Below, in pieces: positions 44,779-57,700 of a stretch of 64,000 nt of DNA. Every line of letters starts with the position of its first letter. Position 1 is the stretch's first letter. The DNA is from Ceratorhiza oryzae-sativae (Eukaryota; Basidiomycota; Agaricomycetes; Cantharellales; Ceratobasidiaceae): positions 930,001 to 994,000 of the forward strand of contig JARWMV010000235.1 of the NCBI GenBank assembly GCA_030998015.1, given 5' to 3'. The translations under genes and the position numbers were made by a program. The notes beneath the pieces were generated by a model, which was not told where the DNA came from, did not search any database, and saw only the letters and a list, made by a program, of their open reading frames with translations.

Positions 44779-47700
44779 ATGCCACCACGAAAGAAGGCGG
44801 CACGGGTGGGACAGAAGCGGTCGTCATCGGACGGGCCGGCGCTGGAGGACATGGGCAGCGAGCCAAAGCGACCGAGACCTGATGGTGAGCGAGTTGCTTC
44901 GCCACGTCCATCGCTAACCGTCCTGCAGTACCCGCCGTGGCTACGTCGCACATTACACTCGATAACAGTCCCGCACACAGGACCCGAAAGCCAGTCATTT
45001 ATACATCGAAAGCACGCCAAACAAAGCTGAGCGGTACATCTCCCAAGATCACCAATTACTTCCAAGCCGAAAACAGACCCAAGGTTGGGAGTGCGCTTTT
45101 CCATCTCAGCCCAAGCCCACGCGCTAAAGCCAAGGCGAAATCCAAATCCAAGCTGTTTGGAAGCCCAAAGGCATCCATCAAGCGGCGGGGGTCTAAAGTC
45201 AGCGCTAGCGCGAACAGTAGCAGGATGGATATCTCGATTCAAGAAGAGGGACAGGAGGAGGGTGACCAAGAGGAGGCCTCGCAGGAATCTGTTTCGGGGC
45301 CCAGTAGCCTGGTTCCCGCGTCTACGCCGCCCCGGCCGAGCAGTAACAACGTCGCCCCAGATGAGCACCATGACAAGCTCGCCCCACTTCCTTTTCTTTC
45401 TCCCGTTAAACCTATTGAAGGCCCGGGTCTCGAGATTCGTACACCATTTACGGGGCGAGTAGGTCAGCACCCTACAATTCGATCAGCTAAGCCTACGCTT
45501 ACGTTCTACAGTACCCGCATCCATACAGTCGCTTTCGAAACGTCCCCCACGAGGTGATGATTCTTCAGTACCACTGTTCGCGGCCACGCCTCGCCCCTTT
45601 CTGTCTGAAAGACCAGAACAGTCTCTGGATGATTCGCCGACCAAGTCGCGCACGGTCCCAGTATTTGCCCCGACTCCCGCTCCCACTCTAGTGCCCTCAA
45701 CTCCTGCCCTGAAAAGTAAATCGGTGCCTACCTTTGCTCCAAGTGCTCAACGAGCTTCGACTGCGACCGACGAGGGTTCTCCCACAAAGAGATCTGCACC
45801 TGTATTCGGTCCTACCCCTGCCCGTGCCCCTCCTACCCTTCGAAGAGAAAATGATACCAATGCAATCCCCCGACCTGTGTTTGCACCTGTCGATTCTTTC
45901 GCTACACCTACACATCATAGCCAAAGTTTACCAGTGGTTCCTCCACCACTGCCAACCATGTCTGCCGCTGTCCCCGAAACCGTGATACCAGAACTCCTAC
46001 TGCTCGACGTCGTACTCCACCCACGTTCACCCCAGGACTGTTATTTCCTCCACCCGAACAAGCAGATGGTGGAAACCAAAAAGGGAAAGTTAGTCGAGCG
46101 CCTGTATTTGGGACATTGGATGAAGGGGATGAGGAGGGCGCGCCACGTGCCAGAAAAGGCGACACATCCGCCGAACAAAAAATAATGGCGTGAAGGAGAA
46201 ACATGCCGGCGAGCAAGGCAACCCGAGCATGATTGACGTCCTCGAAGCCCCGATATCCCCGCCTTTGGGAACTGCAGACCCTCCTGGTGAAGCGAACGTA
46301 CCTAGCTCTATGACGTCCGTAGACGACCGTCCACATCAACGTCGAACTGCCACACCTGGTCCCTCGATCCCACTCAACGATCCGATTTTGGCAGAAGAAC
46401 CTGCTCCGCTTGCTGCTGCGCCCGGCCCGTCGGTTGTAACCCGCTCGCGATCAAGGTCTGCATCTGCTTCGGGCTCGATCCCACCCCAAGGATCTGCCAA
46501 AGCTGGTTCACGAGCAGGTTCCGCTTCAGCACCTTCTCGTGCAGGCTCGGTCTCTCATTCTAGGGCAAACTCTCTTTCGGCTCCTGGGCGGCCTGGGTCT
46601 CGACGTGGATCTAACATATCTCTTCCTCCTCTCATCACTGACCCATCATCGCTCTCGCGTGCAAACTCCCTGGACCAGTCCGATCCAAATGCTCCAAGCC
46701 ATTTGCAGTACAGAATCAGCCAGACGGCCGCAGCTATGATGGATACTCCTGGTGAGGAAATACCATCTGCTTTCCCGGATGCTGGTGGTAGGAATAGTGT
46801 CATGGCAGATGACGACGGGAATATGAGCACCAGCCCATTGTCCAGCCTGCCAGAGGACATGAGCTTTGATTTGTTGGACGTTGGGGACAAAACGGAAGGG
46901 GATAGTACAATGCGAGATGGAGAGAACACGATGCGAGAAGGAGACGATACAGTCCGGAACGAGGACACTGCGATGGGAGACCCAGATCGAAGCATGTCTA
47001 TGCGCGACCCAGCACAGATGGTATTGTCCCCATCGACTTCCTTACCTGCACCAACTTCGCCCGCATCGTCGGTGCATGGCGACGCTGTCATGCAAGAGGA
47101 CGCTATAATCGACGTCGTCGGTCTCTCGAGTCCTCCGGCACCCCTATTGCCCGAAACTAGAGCACGCTCTCCAGGCGCATCGACCTCGAGCCTCACTAGT
47201 CTCGATTCTGACACCGAGGAAGAAGTGCCAGGAAAGACTCCAGCCAAGTCGATGATCCCAGTTCCGAAACGACCAGTCACCCCCGGATCTCGAGCTCCTG
47301 CCAAAGGAAAAGGACCAGTTGGAGGACTTTTGAAGAAGCAGAACAGGGTGACCCCTAAACCGAACCAGGCTGCTTCAACGCCGATTCGGCCACCCACTGG
47401 ATCTTCTGCGCGACCACTCCCCACTCCCAGAAATGCGGTTGAATCATCAGCTGCCGCGCTGGGCATCGGTAAACCGTCTACTACAAAGTCTGGGATGGCG
47501 ACGCGCACGCGAACGAGCGTCAGCAGGACAGCACGCTCGCTTGCCGCGCCCACCGCCTCGACCGCGGCCAAAACCCGGACCAAGGTTGTTACGGCCCCTT
47601 CGCGTGGGCGCATCACGAGTTTCATGAAGCCCAATCCGTCAATGCGGACGGTTTCTGCTGCGATGCCTCCGCCTCCCATTCCTCCTTCTAGCTCTGCGTC

Positions 47701-48869
47701 TCCCCGCAAAGGGGTCCAAGGATGATTCGGACATCCGCGGCCCGCGTAGATCGATGATTTCAGACCACGCTCAAGCATCGCTGTCTAACCTTTCTAACGC
47801 ACTGCAAAAGCTGGCGCGTCCGTCCCTTGGAAACGGAGCGGCGCGCCCAGGGGAGCTTCCGCCCCGTCCGGGAACTTCGATGGGGTTCGCTTCCAGACCC
47901 AGTTCATCCATGGGTTTTACACGGTCAACGAAACATGGTTCTGGCACGACGACTGCGTCACGACCAGCGCACTCATCTGGTGGAATCAAGCACACGTCAG
48001 ATCCAAACTCTGCAAAAGGTCTGAAACCTGCTGCGGGGGCAGAGGCAACTAAAGCCCAGGTTGCAGCGACTTCAACCTCTGACAAAGGCAAAGGAAAGGC
48101 GCAGGATGGAGATGTCTCCCGGAACGGTGACGATGCAGACTATGAGGAAGGGAAGAAATCCAAAGCAAAGGATGATCCCAACGCCCCTTTGCGTTCGTGT
48201 GTTATCTTTGTGGATGTTCGAACGGCCGAGGGCGAGGATGCGGGTAGTCTTTTTATCGATATGTTGCGTGGATTGGGTGCAAAGGTGAGCGCCCACCTCG
48301 GACTTTTGCTTGGAAGGAGCTTCTTACATTGCGGATACTAGATTGTATCGAGACCCACGCCGTCGACCACGCATTTTGTGTTCAAGTCCGGTCACCAGTC
48401 GACACTTACTAAGTATAAACTGTACGATGAACCTCGACCGTTTCTGGTTGGCATCGGATGGGTTGTCGAATGTGTCGAAAAGCGGGAGCACATAAAGGAG
48501 GAACGGTTTGCGATCAAGACCGACGAAGTGTCTGCGCTTGACCTACGAGAGGTATGGTTCGGTTTGGTCTCTCCGCTTTAGCCCCTGGGATTGACTTGTC
48601 ATTCTGCAGCGACGCAAGTCACAACTGCCTCACCAGATGCAAGTTATGGCGCGGGATCCGAATCCCAACGGCCCTAAATTTGGGACCACTTCTGCAGAGG
48701 CAGCTGCAGTCGCGAAATGTATGCATACACAGTCATGCGCTCGTGATTCGATGCTTATTCGTTTTCCCTAGCTCTCCAAGCCAGCATGGCCGAGGTCGAA
48801 CAAGATGCTGAGCTGGCCGCAGAACGGAACAAGAAGCGTGCACAACAAAAGTTGTTCCCAAGAGTGTGA
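44779..48869 (+). CDS. Large disordered protein with C-terminal BRCT domain (several frame breaks)
   Basis: Over 1000 residues of Ser/Pro/Ala-rich sequence followed by a BRCT phosphopeptide-binding domain: LRSCVIFVDVRTAEG, GLGAKIVSRPTPSTTHFVF, then PFLVGIGWVVECVEKRE with the BRCT Trp. The end is helical and charged (AELAAERNKKRAQQK). The N-terminus has basic stretches and KITNYF and, later, RITSFM, which resemble degenerate PCNA-binding boxes. A P(V/T)F(A/G)P-type motif recurs between about 45655 and 46115. Splicing is clear at both ends (for example 48284-48341 and 48552-48609), but inside the long exon the frame changes near 45500, 45980, 46180 and 47713, three of them in C, A or G runs. 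Overall reading is coherent across frames, so I annotate one gene. A DNA-repair or checkpoint role is inferred from BRCT only. Confidence 0.68.
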
Positions 48870-49332
48870 GTCTGGCTTTGTCACAGATTAGGTCAACGTA
48901 TGCTGATGGATGGAGCCTATTAGTAGAGACCGATCCCCAACATAGAGCATTGATATGTAATAAGGCGCATTACCTTACACAATTTTGCTTTGCTTAGTTT
49001 CCCACATGTAATTAGCTTTATCTTATTTGTAGCTTTCATTATCGTTTCGAGCACGGATTGACATGGAATTTATGTTTCTCTACTGATGTACACCGAAATC
49101 CACCCTATTCTACTGCTGGTTTTCGCGCCAATCACTATCACATTCAAACAAGGGACGAATGCTTCGTAGCACATGATGGGCATTTCGTTTCATGTGGGTA
49201 TCTCTAAAGAGTAAGTGTGCGGTGCCCGTGTGGCTATAAACGTAAGGCCTCACGAACAAGTGATGTGTTGCGATCCTTCCTACCTCTTCGCAATCTCGAG
49301 CCATTGTCATCCCCCGATAGCTCTACCGTACG
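48870..49332. other. Intergenic
   Basis: AT-rich spacer after the BRCT gene; nothing recognised. Confidence 0.5.
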
Positions 49333-50331
49333 ATGTGGTATGGAAATTCGTTGAGATCTGTAAGCACTTCGCCACAGACCAACCACAGATTGGCGGCGCG
49401 CACAAGTCGTCCGACCTATCCACAAATCCTCGACGCCACTGAGGCTGCGGTCCGCGTGTTTGAAGCCCGGGACATGCCTATTTGTGCTGTGGGAGGATTG
49501 GCGTGTAAACTATTGGGGAACCCTCGAACACCAAATGTGCGCTCGTTACTTCCAGCCCGCGTCATAGTTGGCTGAGATGCTCTTCTGTCTTCGACCGATA
49601 AGGATACAGATTTACTTGTCTTGAACACGAGTTTTACTCAAGAACAAATCAAGGCGATTCTTGTCAATGGCAATTCCAAGTTCTATCTCGTCCCGGCTCG
49701 GGACCCCCGAGCCACATTCAAAGTCCTATGGTATCGGACGGATTCAGACACGCGGATCAAGGTCGATCTCCTCCAGCCAGGCATAATGTCGATTCCGAAC
49801 ATCTCCCCGAGCGAGATAGAATACAAGGAGACCCAAGGCTCCATCCTCAGCGCAACGCGAACCCGCATTCCGAATGCGCCTTTTGGTCTTGTACTTCTTT
49901 TAAAACTCCAGGCTTGGGAACAACACCGCGAGTCTTTAGAGAGTCGATTTCGAGAGAAACAATATACTGACTCGAGGGATATCAACTTTATGCTTCCCAT
50001 CGCAGTTGCTGATACTGTCAAGTTTGACAGCCTCCCAGAGGAGTTTCTGGGCGAGGCACGGAGGCGGGTCATCTTGTACACCCAAACTTACCCAGAGTCG
50101 GATGAACAATGGAGACGGCTCGGTTTCAAGACTTTTAAGAGCCAGACGGCGTCGAGGAGACCGACACAGCGTACGAGCACCTCTCTATACACGAGCCAAC
50201 GCTATACCCGAACAGCAACGTCGGCGACGGAAGGAGATGAGCTTGCGGATCTGCTGGGCCGCATGCGTGTAGCATCCAGGACCGGACGCGCCGCTACAAG
50301 TTATAGCTCTCGTTTAACGGGTTTTGACTGA
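49333..50331 (+). CDS. Nucleotidyltransferase-fold protein, uncharacterised
   Basis: Two exons (49333-49536 and 49603-50331) give 310 aa. The sequence AVGGLACKLLGNPRTPN joined to DTDLLVL has the G-G...D-x-D arrangement of the nucleotidyltransferase superfamily (the fold of MNT and related enzymes). The intron falls just before the DxD pair. Downstream, IKVDLLQPG could supply the third acidic residue. A helical region (LVLLLKLQAWEQHRE) follows, and the C-terminus is a Thr/Ser/Arg-rich tail with RYTRTATSATEGDE. Whether it is an enzyme, and for what substrate, cannot be told. The start at 49333 is the only ATG in frame ahead of the conserved TYPQILDATE. Confidence 0.62.
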
Positions 50332-51490
50332 AATCATGTTGCACTTGCCCCAGTATGTATCAATAAATTCACCATTAAAATCCTTTTGTAACTTGGTTTT
50401 ACCGATTGTCTGACTTGGCTTCTTTCAGGCTTAGTTCCGCCACGGAAAACAAGTTGCAGCCAGCACAAAAGAAGCGCCTGGCTTATTCACGTGACCGCCA
50501 CCTGGCGCCACCCAAACACCAACCCGTTTTGGCTGCCAATGAATATGGAGGAATATCAAAACTCGAACACCCTCGCACGGTCATCCACAAAACCACTCTG
50601 AGTTAAACATCTGCCAAAGCTTCCCCGCGTTCTTCTCGATCGAGGCCCAGATTTGTGCTTGCTTGCTGTTTGGAGCCATTTGTAATCCTAATGCAAATAA
50701 AAGACGATCTGACGTTCATCGGCTATCTCCAGGATCTAGGCCTAAAGGAAAATATGTCACGAAGAGTAGCACGATGTATTTCTTAATAGGATTTATCCCC
50801 GCTCAACTAGGTATCAAGTCGGGAGCCCAAACCCGGGAACAACCTGATTGACGAATCTCGTGGATCGTGTGTTAAGCTCAACATTCCCCGCCCGAGCACT
50901 TTTTTCAGCTCAAGTTTTCCCCTTCCAAAAATCACCCAGGTGTGACTGCGGGGAAACCTAACCATGTTATTTTTTGAAATCCTTTTGAAATTTAGCGGCA
51001 GACTTGATCGTCGATCCTCTAAGGAGTCCGATCACTTCGCTAAATACATTATGGATGTAGTGGATCCATACTTTCGCTCTTGAAGTCGGTTGTCTTAGCT
51101 ACTTGCCGGATAATTTACTGCACACGGTGCAAGAGCGTCTGCTTTTATTGACTAAATCGACTTCCTGGGATTCACGTGTGCATTTTGGCAGCGTTGGGAC
51201 AGTACAGTCCTTTCGGTTGCTGGTTCCGTGGCCAAAAGCCTATGCCATGGACCGAATCTATATAGCTCAACCATTCCCGGTCTATCTCATTTACCGGGGT
51301 TTGCCTCGGGAACTCGCTCTACTGCGGCTTTCTTGAGTCTGGTTGCAGCGATTCGTCAGCGCAGATCCTCCCCCGCTGTTATCTTTGGCTAGTTATATTC
51401 AACCTAGGCAAAAACAGGCCAAGACTGCGTGCGGAGTTGCCGAAACTATGTCAAAAAAAAAGAAAAACCCCCACTAGACACAAAATGACC
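50332..51490. other. Intergenic between convergent genes
   Basis: 1.16 kb with only short ORFs. No coding signal that I can support. Confidence 0.5.
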
Positions 51491-52755
51491 TCATATTTTG
51501 AAGGCGCAGATCGTTTGTTGTTTAGCAGCAACAGCAACGTCAGTTCGGTCAATATCGTCAACGGCGCCTTGCACCAACTTTTTCGCTGCTTCTGGCGTCA
51601 TGCCAAATACCTGAAACGGCACCTCCATACTTCTCCACATGCTCTTCCACGTATGCCCTGCTAGCCTGCCTAGGGCCTTTAAATAGGGATCCGTAGGCCA
51701 TGTGTTCGCGGGAAGAATATACTCTTTGTGCCGGATGTTCCGGAACCCAACCTCCTTTTGTTGGCCTGCAGCTCGACGTGAAGCCCATAGCTCGGATTGT
51801 GGAGAAAGTAATTTCGGCAGATCACGCCACAAATAAACGTGGACGTTTTGTTTGGAGAGGGCCTCTCGGACGACTTGGAATGCTCCGCCCAGTCCGGGGA
51901 GTTTGTCGTCAGCGGGAAATTTGGGGTTTAGACCGTCAAACCCATTAAGCTCGGAGTCAATAAACAGCAGAAGCCCTCCAGGCTTAAGCACCCTGTGGAT
52001 ATCCCGAATGAGTTCCTTTGGGTGACGAAGCTGTATTCGATAAGGTTCAGCGCCGCAATGCTGCGCAGCGACGTGAGCTTACGTGTGCGGTTACCTGGCG
52101 CATGTGGACCATATCAAACGAGGCGTCTGGTGCCACGATTCCATTATACAAGTCATAGACTTCGAACGAAATGTTGGCTCGAGGCATGTGCGCTATGAGA
52201 GGAACAGCGTCCACGCTCACAAATTCGACGTGAGGAAACTGCCGCGCCATTTCTTGCACCCTACACGACACATTGAGTAAGAGGGCGACGACATCGACGA
52301 TCGACATACCATGATCCCTCCGCCGTGACCATATCAAGCACCCTCTTCTTCTCTGTTTCTCCTGGAGTAGGCATCAGGACTTGTTCTACTGGCCCCCAAT
52401 AATTGGATCGCAATAGCATCTTGATGATACGATGATGATCTATACAGCGTTGGATTTCCGCTGCGTCCGTAGGCAGATTGATTGCAACGCCATCATCGGA
52501 TGGGAACATACGACCGTTTATCTCTTGAAAGTATTCTACTCGCGCCATGAATGAGTACGAAAAAAAAAACGTGGTTAGCTTGTCCTCGCTGAGAAAGCAC
52601 CCACCATGAAGCTCTGAAGATGCTATGGTCTCCGCACTACCGCTAGCAGTGGATGAGCTCGAGTACAGTTCGGGATCGCTCGGTTCATCGTCCGAGCAGA
52701 CGTCGTCGACAAAGTAGATTCGTGAACCATCCATGTCCTCCAAATAGTTGTTCAT
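51491..52755 (-). CDS. Class I SAM methyltransferase-like protein with altered motif I
   Basis: Exons 52755-52605, 52538-52310, 52260-52095 and 52030-51491 give 1086 nt, 361 aa; a second ATG in frame lies at 52773. After an acidic start come EYFQEINGR and the linker CIDHHRIIKMLLRSNYWGP, common in fungal LaeA-like methyltransferases. Motif I, normally a Gly-rich loop of the DxGxGxG kind, reads VLDMVTAEGSW. The acidic end of beta-2 is present (EFVSVDA), as are SFDMVHMRQ (motif IV region) and HRVLKPGGLLLFID. The last intron is placed to give RQLRHPKELIRDIH. The fold is clear; with two motif-I glycines missing, cofactor binding is doubtful. Substrate unknown. Confidence 0.75.
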
Positions 52756-52773
52756 CTTGGTGTACTTTCGCAA

Positions 52774-53911
52774 AAAGCAGGTGGTGGGGATGGTCAGCGG
52801 TCCTCAGTTTGTGACAGTTGTTCATGTTTAGCCAAGGCGAGACATGTTGTGCTCAACGCCGGCACGAGCCGAGGTGTCTGGACGCCGCGATGTCCTCGTG
52901 TGTTAGGCTGGCCACGATCAAGCATTGCGTGTGGAGTTGATTTCATTGAGGATGTGGGGTGAAGATCAATCGTGTAACTTGCGTACACCAAGCCCAAACA
53001 CCCGCTATTGATCCTGACATTCTATAAAGTTATAACCTTACCTCTAATGTTCGGTGCCTGATGTTCAAAGGCGATTAAATGCTACCGAGTGAGAATTTTC
53101 GACCAACCAAACCGGTTTGGGCATTCGGGCGATTCGTTATGCGCGTATTGTGCCGGTCTGACCGTTCATCTCAAATTCGCTTAAGCCATGTGAAAGCCCG
53201 AAGTTTTTTGTTAACGAGAGGCGAGAGCTTGACAAAATGCATCATTCCGTTGATGCATACTATGCCAGTACTCAGGGGAGAATCAGTATGCACCTCAGGC
53301 TGCACCAAAGAGTGCATATATGCGACCCTCTGATGCAACGTGTCGATGGCTATGAATTGTACAAAAGTTGTCCAGCTTGTAAGATTATCTTCGTGCATTC
53401 CTCTCGCGCATTTCCTTATATATACTGCGCTCTACGTGGGAGATCTGGTTCAATATTTTGCGTGCACGTATTATACTTGTAGGCTTTGGGTTTGACCAAT
53501 CTTATCCTACTGGCGAAAACGGCGTCATCGTAATGTTGCAGATATTCCGAACCCTATCCGACCCTATCGGCCAAGCCATTATCTGCTATGGAGTATTCTC
53601 ATGTCGAACCGTGGTGCCAAAAGTGATTCGTTCCATTCGAAACCTAATTGATGAACTAGTGGTGGGGGATTGAGGATAAATACTAGTTAGTGGGGTGCCT
53701 ATCCTGTTGCCCTCATGTGTATATATTCACGAACTATCGAATTCCATAGGGGTCGAGATCCCTTATGATTTGCGAAAATCCATTATCAACCAGCGGTAAC
53801 AGCAATCCAGACTTCTGCGCTCACTCCGGCTCTGAACCATTATTTATCGTTCTTTTATTTGAACGTGGCCTCACGTGACCACATTGATTTTTCTTTCACC
53901 CCTTGCAGCCA
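52774..53911. other. Intergenic, shared 5' region
   Basis: Between the divergent methyltransferase-like and TMEM70-like genes. Small ORFs on both strands carry no motif. Confidence 0.5.
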
Positions 53912-54742
53912 ATGAAGCTTGAACTACGTTGTCTTCGAGGTGGTAGAAATTTGCTATCGCTAAAAGGCAGTCTAGATAGCAGAATTAACGCATCCAACGC
54001 GCTGCTATCTTGCCCCCGTTTGCCAACTGCATATCGTAATCGAAGCCAGTGGACACCTGGTCCTTATCAAGCGGTTGCCTATGGTTCTAGATCTGGCCTA
54101 GACAGCAGGCAGGCAGAAATTTTCTATGCTGGGCCGCTTTCAACGACATTCAGAAACTTGAAGATATTTTCCCTGAGCTCTCTTACACTGGCTTCTGCAC
54201 TCAGTCCATTCATCTTCATCATTGAGGCGCCGCTTAGCTTATCCGCACGGATAGCCCTTGCTGCAACCGCTCTCGGCACAAGCATATCATCCACTGCTCT
54301 GATAGGATGGTGCGGAAAACCTTACGTTGTTTCGATGCGTAGAATTCCAGAATCAAAAGCGATCGAACTTACAACAGCCAACACTTTCCTGCGTGAAATG
54401 CATACAACCGTGTTCGATCCCCAGTTCTTCCAGTCAACCTCCCGCCCATTCGCAACGTGGGAGATCCCAAGTACGTTTACGGCCGATATTGAGCCTGAAG
54501 GACAACGCTCCGACGGGAGCATCGAAATGGTTGCGGTTACTCGTGATAATTCTGGGAGCGTGGTTGGACAAATCAATATCGAATGGAAGAAAGAACAGGG
54601 GAAGTTGGTTGGGGTATTAGGTCAATCTGGTCGGACAGTTCGGTTAGTTACGATAATTGTCGCCTCTGGTACCACTGAAATCCATTCATGGGACTGCAGG
54701 CACTTTAACGTTCACGAAGAACTTCTCGACTCATCTTTATAG
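53912..54742 (+). CDS. TMEM70-like mitochondrial inner-membrane protein
   Basis: Intronless, 276 aa. A basic N-terminus (MKLELRCLRGGRN) with Arg but few acids suits a mitochondrial leader. After a spacer comes EIFYAGPLSTTFRNLKIFSLSS, which leads into two closely spaced hydrophobic segments (about residues 85-105 and 110-132), ending GWCGKPYV. This IY/F-x-GPL...LKxFS...GxPYV layout matches the TMEM70/TMEM186/TMEM223 group, whose human members help assemble respiratory complexes I or V. The C-terminal half is soluble and ends HFNVHEELLDSSL. The ATG at 53912 is the first in frame. Family placement is by pattern; complex specificity is not known. Confidence 0.65.
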   Translation: MKLELRCLRGGRNLLSLKGSLDSRINASNALLSCPRLPTAYRNRSQWTPGPYQAVAYGSRSGLDSRQAEIFYAGPLSTTFRNLKIFSLSSLTLASALSPFIFIIEAPLSLSARIALAATALGTSISSTALIGWCGKPYVVSMRRIPESKAIELTTANTFLREMHTTVFDPQFFQSTSRPFATWEIPSTFTADIEPEGQRSDGSIEMVAVTRDNSGSVVGQINIEWKKEQGKLVGVLGQSGRTVRLVTIIVASGTTEIHSWDCRHFNVHEELLDSSL

Positions 54743-57700
54743 AGTTAGGCGAATTGAATTGTGGACTTTTTTGTGAATGTTCGGGCTAAATCGCTCCAGC
54801 ACTAGTAGGTAGCTGGATTCAATTTACAGACTTAGTTTAGATATGTTAAACACTAAAGGGTTGAGGATATTTCACACCAAACGCCAGGCTCGGGGATTCA
54901 AAAAATATGCCATCGTGAACTAGTTGGAACTGTTGGAACCTCCTGGGGTAGTAGAGTCGGAATTGTTCTCTGTACCCTCCCTAATTCCATCGTCGCTCTT
55001 ACCGCGGTTGAGTGGATCATGAGTAGAGCTGTACACAAGGTGTCAGGACTCAGAAGTCTTGGTTCAGATCACGGGGCTTGCCATTTCGGGAAAGTGCAAA
55101 GGGCCAGCATTTTACAGCGAGGGTGTTTTCACGACGGAACGCTAAGGGGTATTAATATCAGCCAGTGGTTCAGATCTGGACACCACTACTCGCTCTTACT
55201 GACCTTCAGTTGAGTACCCGGGACTAGTGGGTGGCTAGCGGCAATGGGGATGGCTCTTGGGTATGTTGCTGTCTTATATCTGGAGCTTGCGCTTTGACTG
55301 CATAGGGCCATCGACCGTTCTGCTGGTGTCATGAGCGCTTCTCAGATGTGGAAACAGGGCTATCAGCCTTTTTTTTCGAGCCCAGCTTGAAGCACCTTGA
55401 TGTGTAGTTTGAAGAACTTAATATTCTCGTTCATTGGGTTGTCGAATGCTACGTTCAAACACCAGTGCCGTCATTCCGCACACGTTTTCTGGCACCCTTC
55501 TGGTAGTGTCGTAACAATACTGGGCGCTATACCGTTCATAGCATTGCCTCCTGTCGTATGGGTGTCCAATACTTGGACTTGAATGTTGCCGGCACCACCA
55601 AACTCGTGTTTCGAGTTTAATCTAAATGCTTGAGGCCTGATGCCCCCCCTTCAGCCAACGAGTTACGAGCTGTAGCACGGAATCCGTTCTTTGAACGCTC
55701 AACTCCGATGGCAGGACAACCGCGCACGCAACGGCTAAAATTACCCAAGCCCCACCATCCTCGATGTCGAACACGCTGTGCTTAATCTTGTGAAGTGCGG
55801 ATGACTCGAGAAAACATTAGTGACGATCAAACTTGGGCTCTAGCGAGGGATCGTACCTACCCCTCGGTTCCCGATAGCTTCTTTTGTGGCGGCAGCGGTC
55901 GCCACTGCCTTGGTATCAAATCTTCGTGTCCGTCATGGTCAGTGCAGCGCTTATGTGTCAAACTGCACAGGTTACCTTGACGTGCGTTGTAAGACCCGGT
56001 GAATGGCTGCTTCGACCTCATGCCTGTACCATTGCTTTATGAGGTAGAATCCGCAAGGAAATGCGGTCGCCTGTGGGGCTGGTACACACTCACCGTCCCC
56101 TTGAGCGCCGATATTATTTGACGATACGAGCGCCTGGTTTTTTGGGTCCCTTGTAACGAACCATACCAACACCAACCAACAATTATATTCGGAAACAATG
56201 GCCTACATTGTGCTTTTATGCCAGCCTCGAGAGAACCACTACCAAAATCTAAGCTGCAGCGGTGGGCACCCCCTAGATGAGGGCTCATGAAGATTGCCTA
56301 TTCCTTTAGGAGAGAGGCGAATCCAGGGAATAAGTATAGATAGATGAACCAAGATGCCCTGCGAGCAGGATTTGGATATCTAACTGGCGAATTTTACCAA
56401 GAGTGAGTCCCACACTATGGCTCTGATCATTCAAAAAGATTCCAAACAATATATACGGGGGGTTTATTGTTCAGCGAGTACAACAAAGTTATAGAGAAAA
56501 GCAAGAGGTGGGATCACTAGGAAATTAATCTTTTTCCTCCACTTCAGGGGCCACCGGGGGGGGAAGTGGGGCGGGTGGTTGGGGATATGTGCCCTGGTTT
56601 GGGTTGCCAAAATCAACCATTTTCCTATCCAGCTGATGGATGTTTAGGACAACTAGCGGTTTTATAATTAGGAGAATGCTTACCGAGTCCTGGATGTGAA
56701 GTGGGGGATGATAGGAAAGGGCCTTTTTCACTTTAGGGGATACGTCTATGCGTCTCGTTGAGCGGCTGAGCAACTTGCAACAGCCACCACCAACCTGCAA
56801 TTCGAATCCGAGCAGCACCTTGAAGTACTGAGTGTAGTGTGATATGATTCTACGCACAAGCTGGGTTATATAGGCACCCACCGCAAGGCGGAACTCGTGC
56901 AATGGCTCCTGTTCTCCTGTTTGGTCCTGTGTTTCTCCAGGATTGACGATAGGAGAAACGTGGATCTACCCCGACGATGCCGGCTCACGCTGCTCTGTCG
57001 CCCCCTTGCAGGCAAATTCAAGGTTCATATGCCCTGGAACATCAGTTCGATGATAGTGGATGAACTGAGACCATCCCGCCATATCGGTTTTTACATCCTG
57101 CGCAATTCGGCCAACGATTGATAAACCCATTCTCGACTTTGTGATGTGGATCGAATATGGGAGGTCATCCAACGAATTTGAACAAAATAGTACATTCCGA
57201 TATCATGGATTCTCTCTCAGTGAAGAGCTTTTACCAACAGAAACGTTTCACCCTCGAAAACCTTGTTTATTTAGCTGACGACTGGTAGGATTATTCTACT
57301 CGAACTGGATAGCTCCACGCATTTTTCAGCCTCTCTTCGTCCTTTGGGTACTCGGCTCATGACAAATGACGATTGCGGCGAATTGCACATTGGGCGGTTC
57401 AGATAATTAGCCAGGCTCTAACCGCTTTATGGTTACGGATGAGCCAGTGACAACGAAACTAGTCATTATGGTCGTGGAATCGGAGCCAGCGCTCTGCACA
57501 TCTCGCCGGATTACCCGTGACCCATTGGTTAAGACGCACATAACATCTTTCACGTCGTCCCAAAAGTTGGCCCAAGGATTTCCGCGTGGGTACATGCGTT
57601 CTAGGAGAGCAGATCGACGTCGCCAGATTATCGGTCCTGGTTGTTCTTCATTCGGTTAGTCTACGATCGTTCTCCAATGCTCTCGCTGGAAGGTGCAAGC

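Noticed and set aside
46555..47778. 407-codon minus-strand ORF
   Set aside because: Exact antisense of the Ser/Pro-rich part of the BRCT gene. The plus strand has domain and splice support; this has none.
56525..56902. Small Pro-rich minus-strand gene
   Set aside because: Its only plausible intron does not preserve the frame and no family is recognised; noted in the gene-poor region instead.
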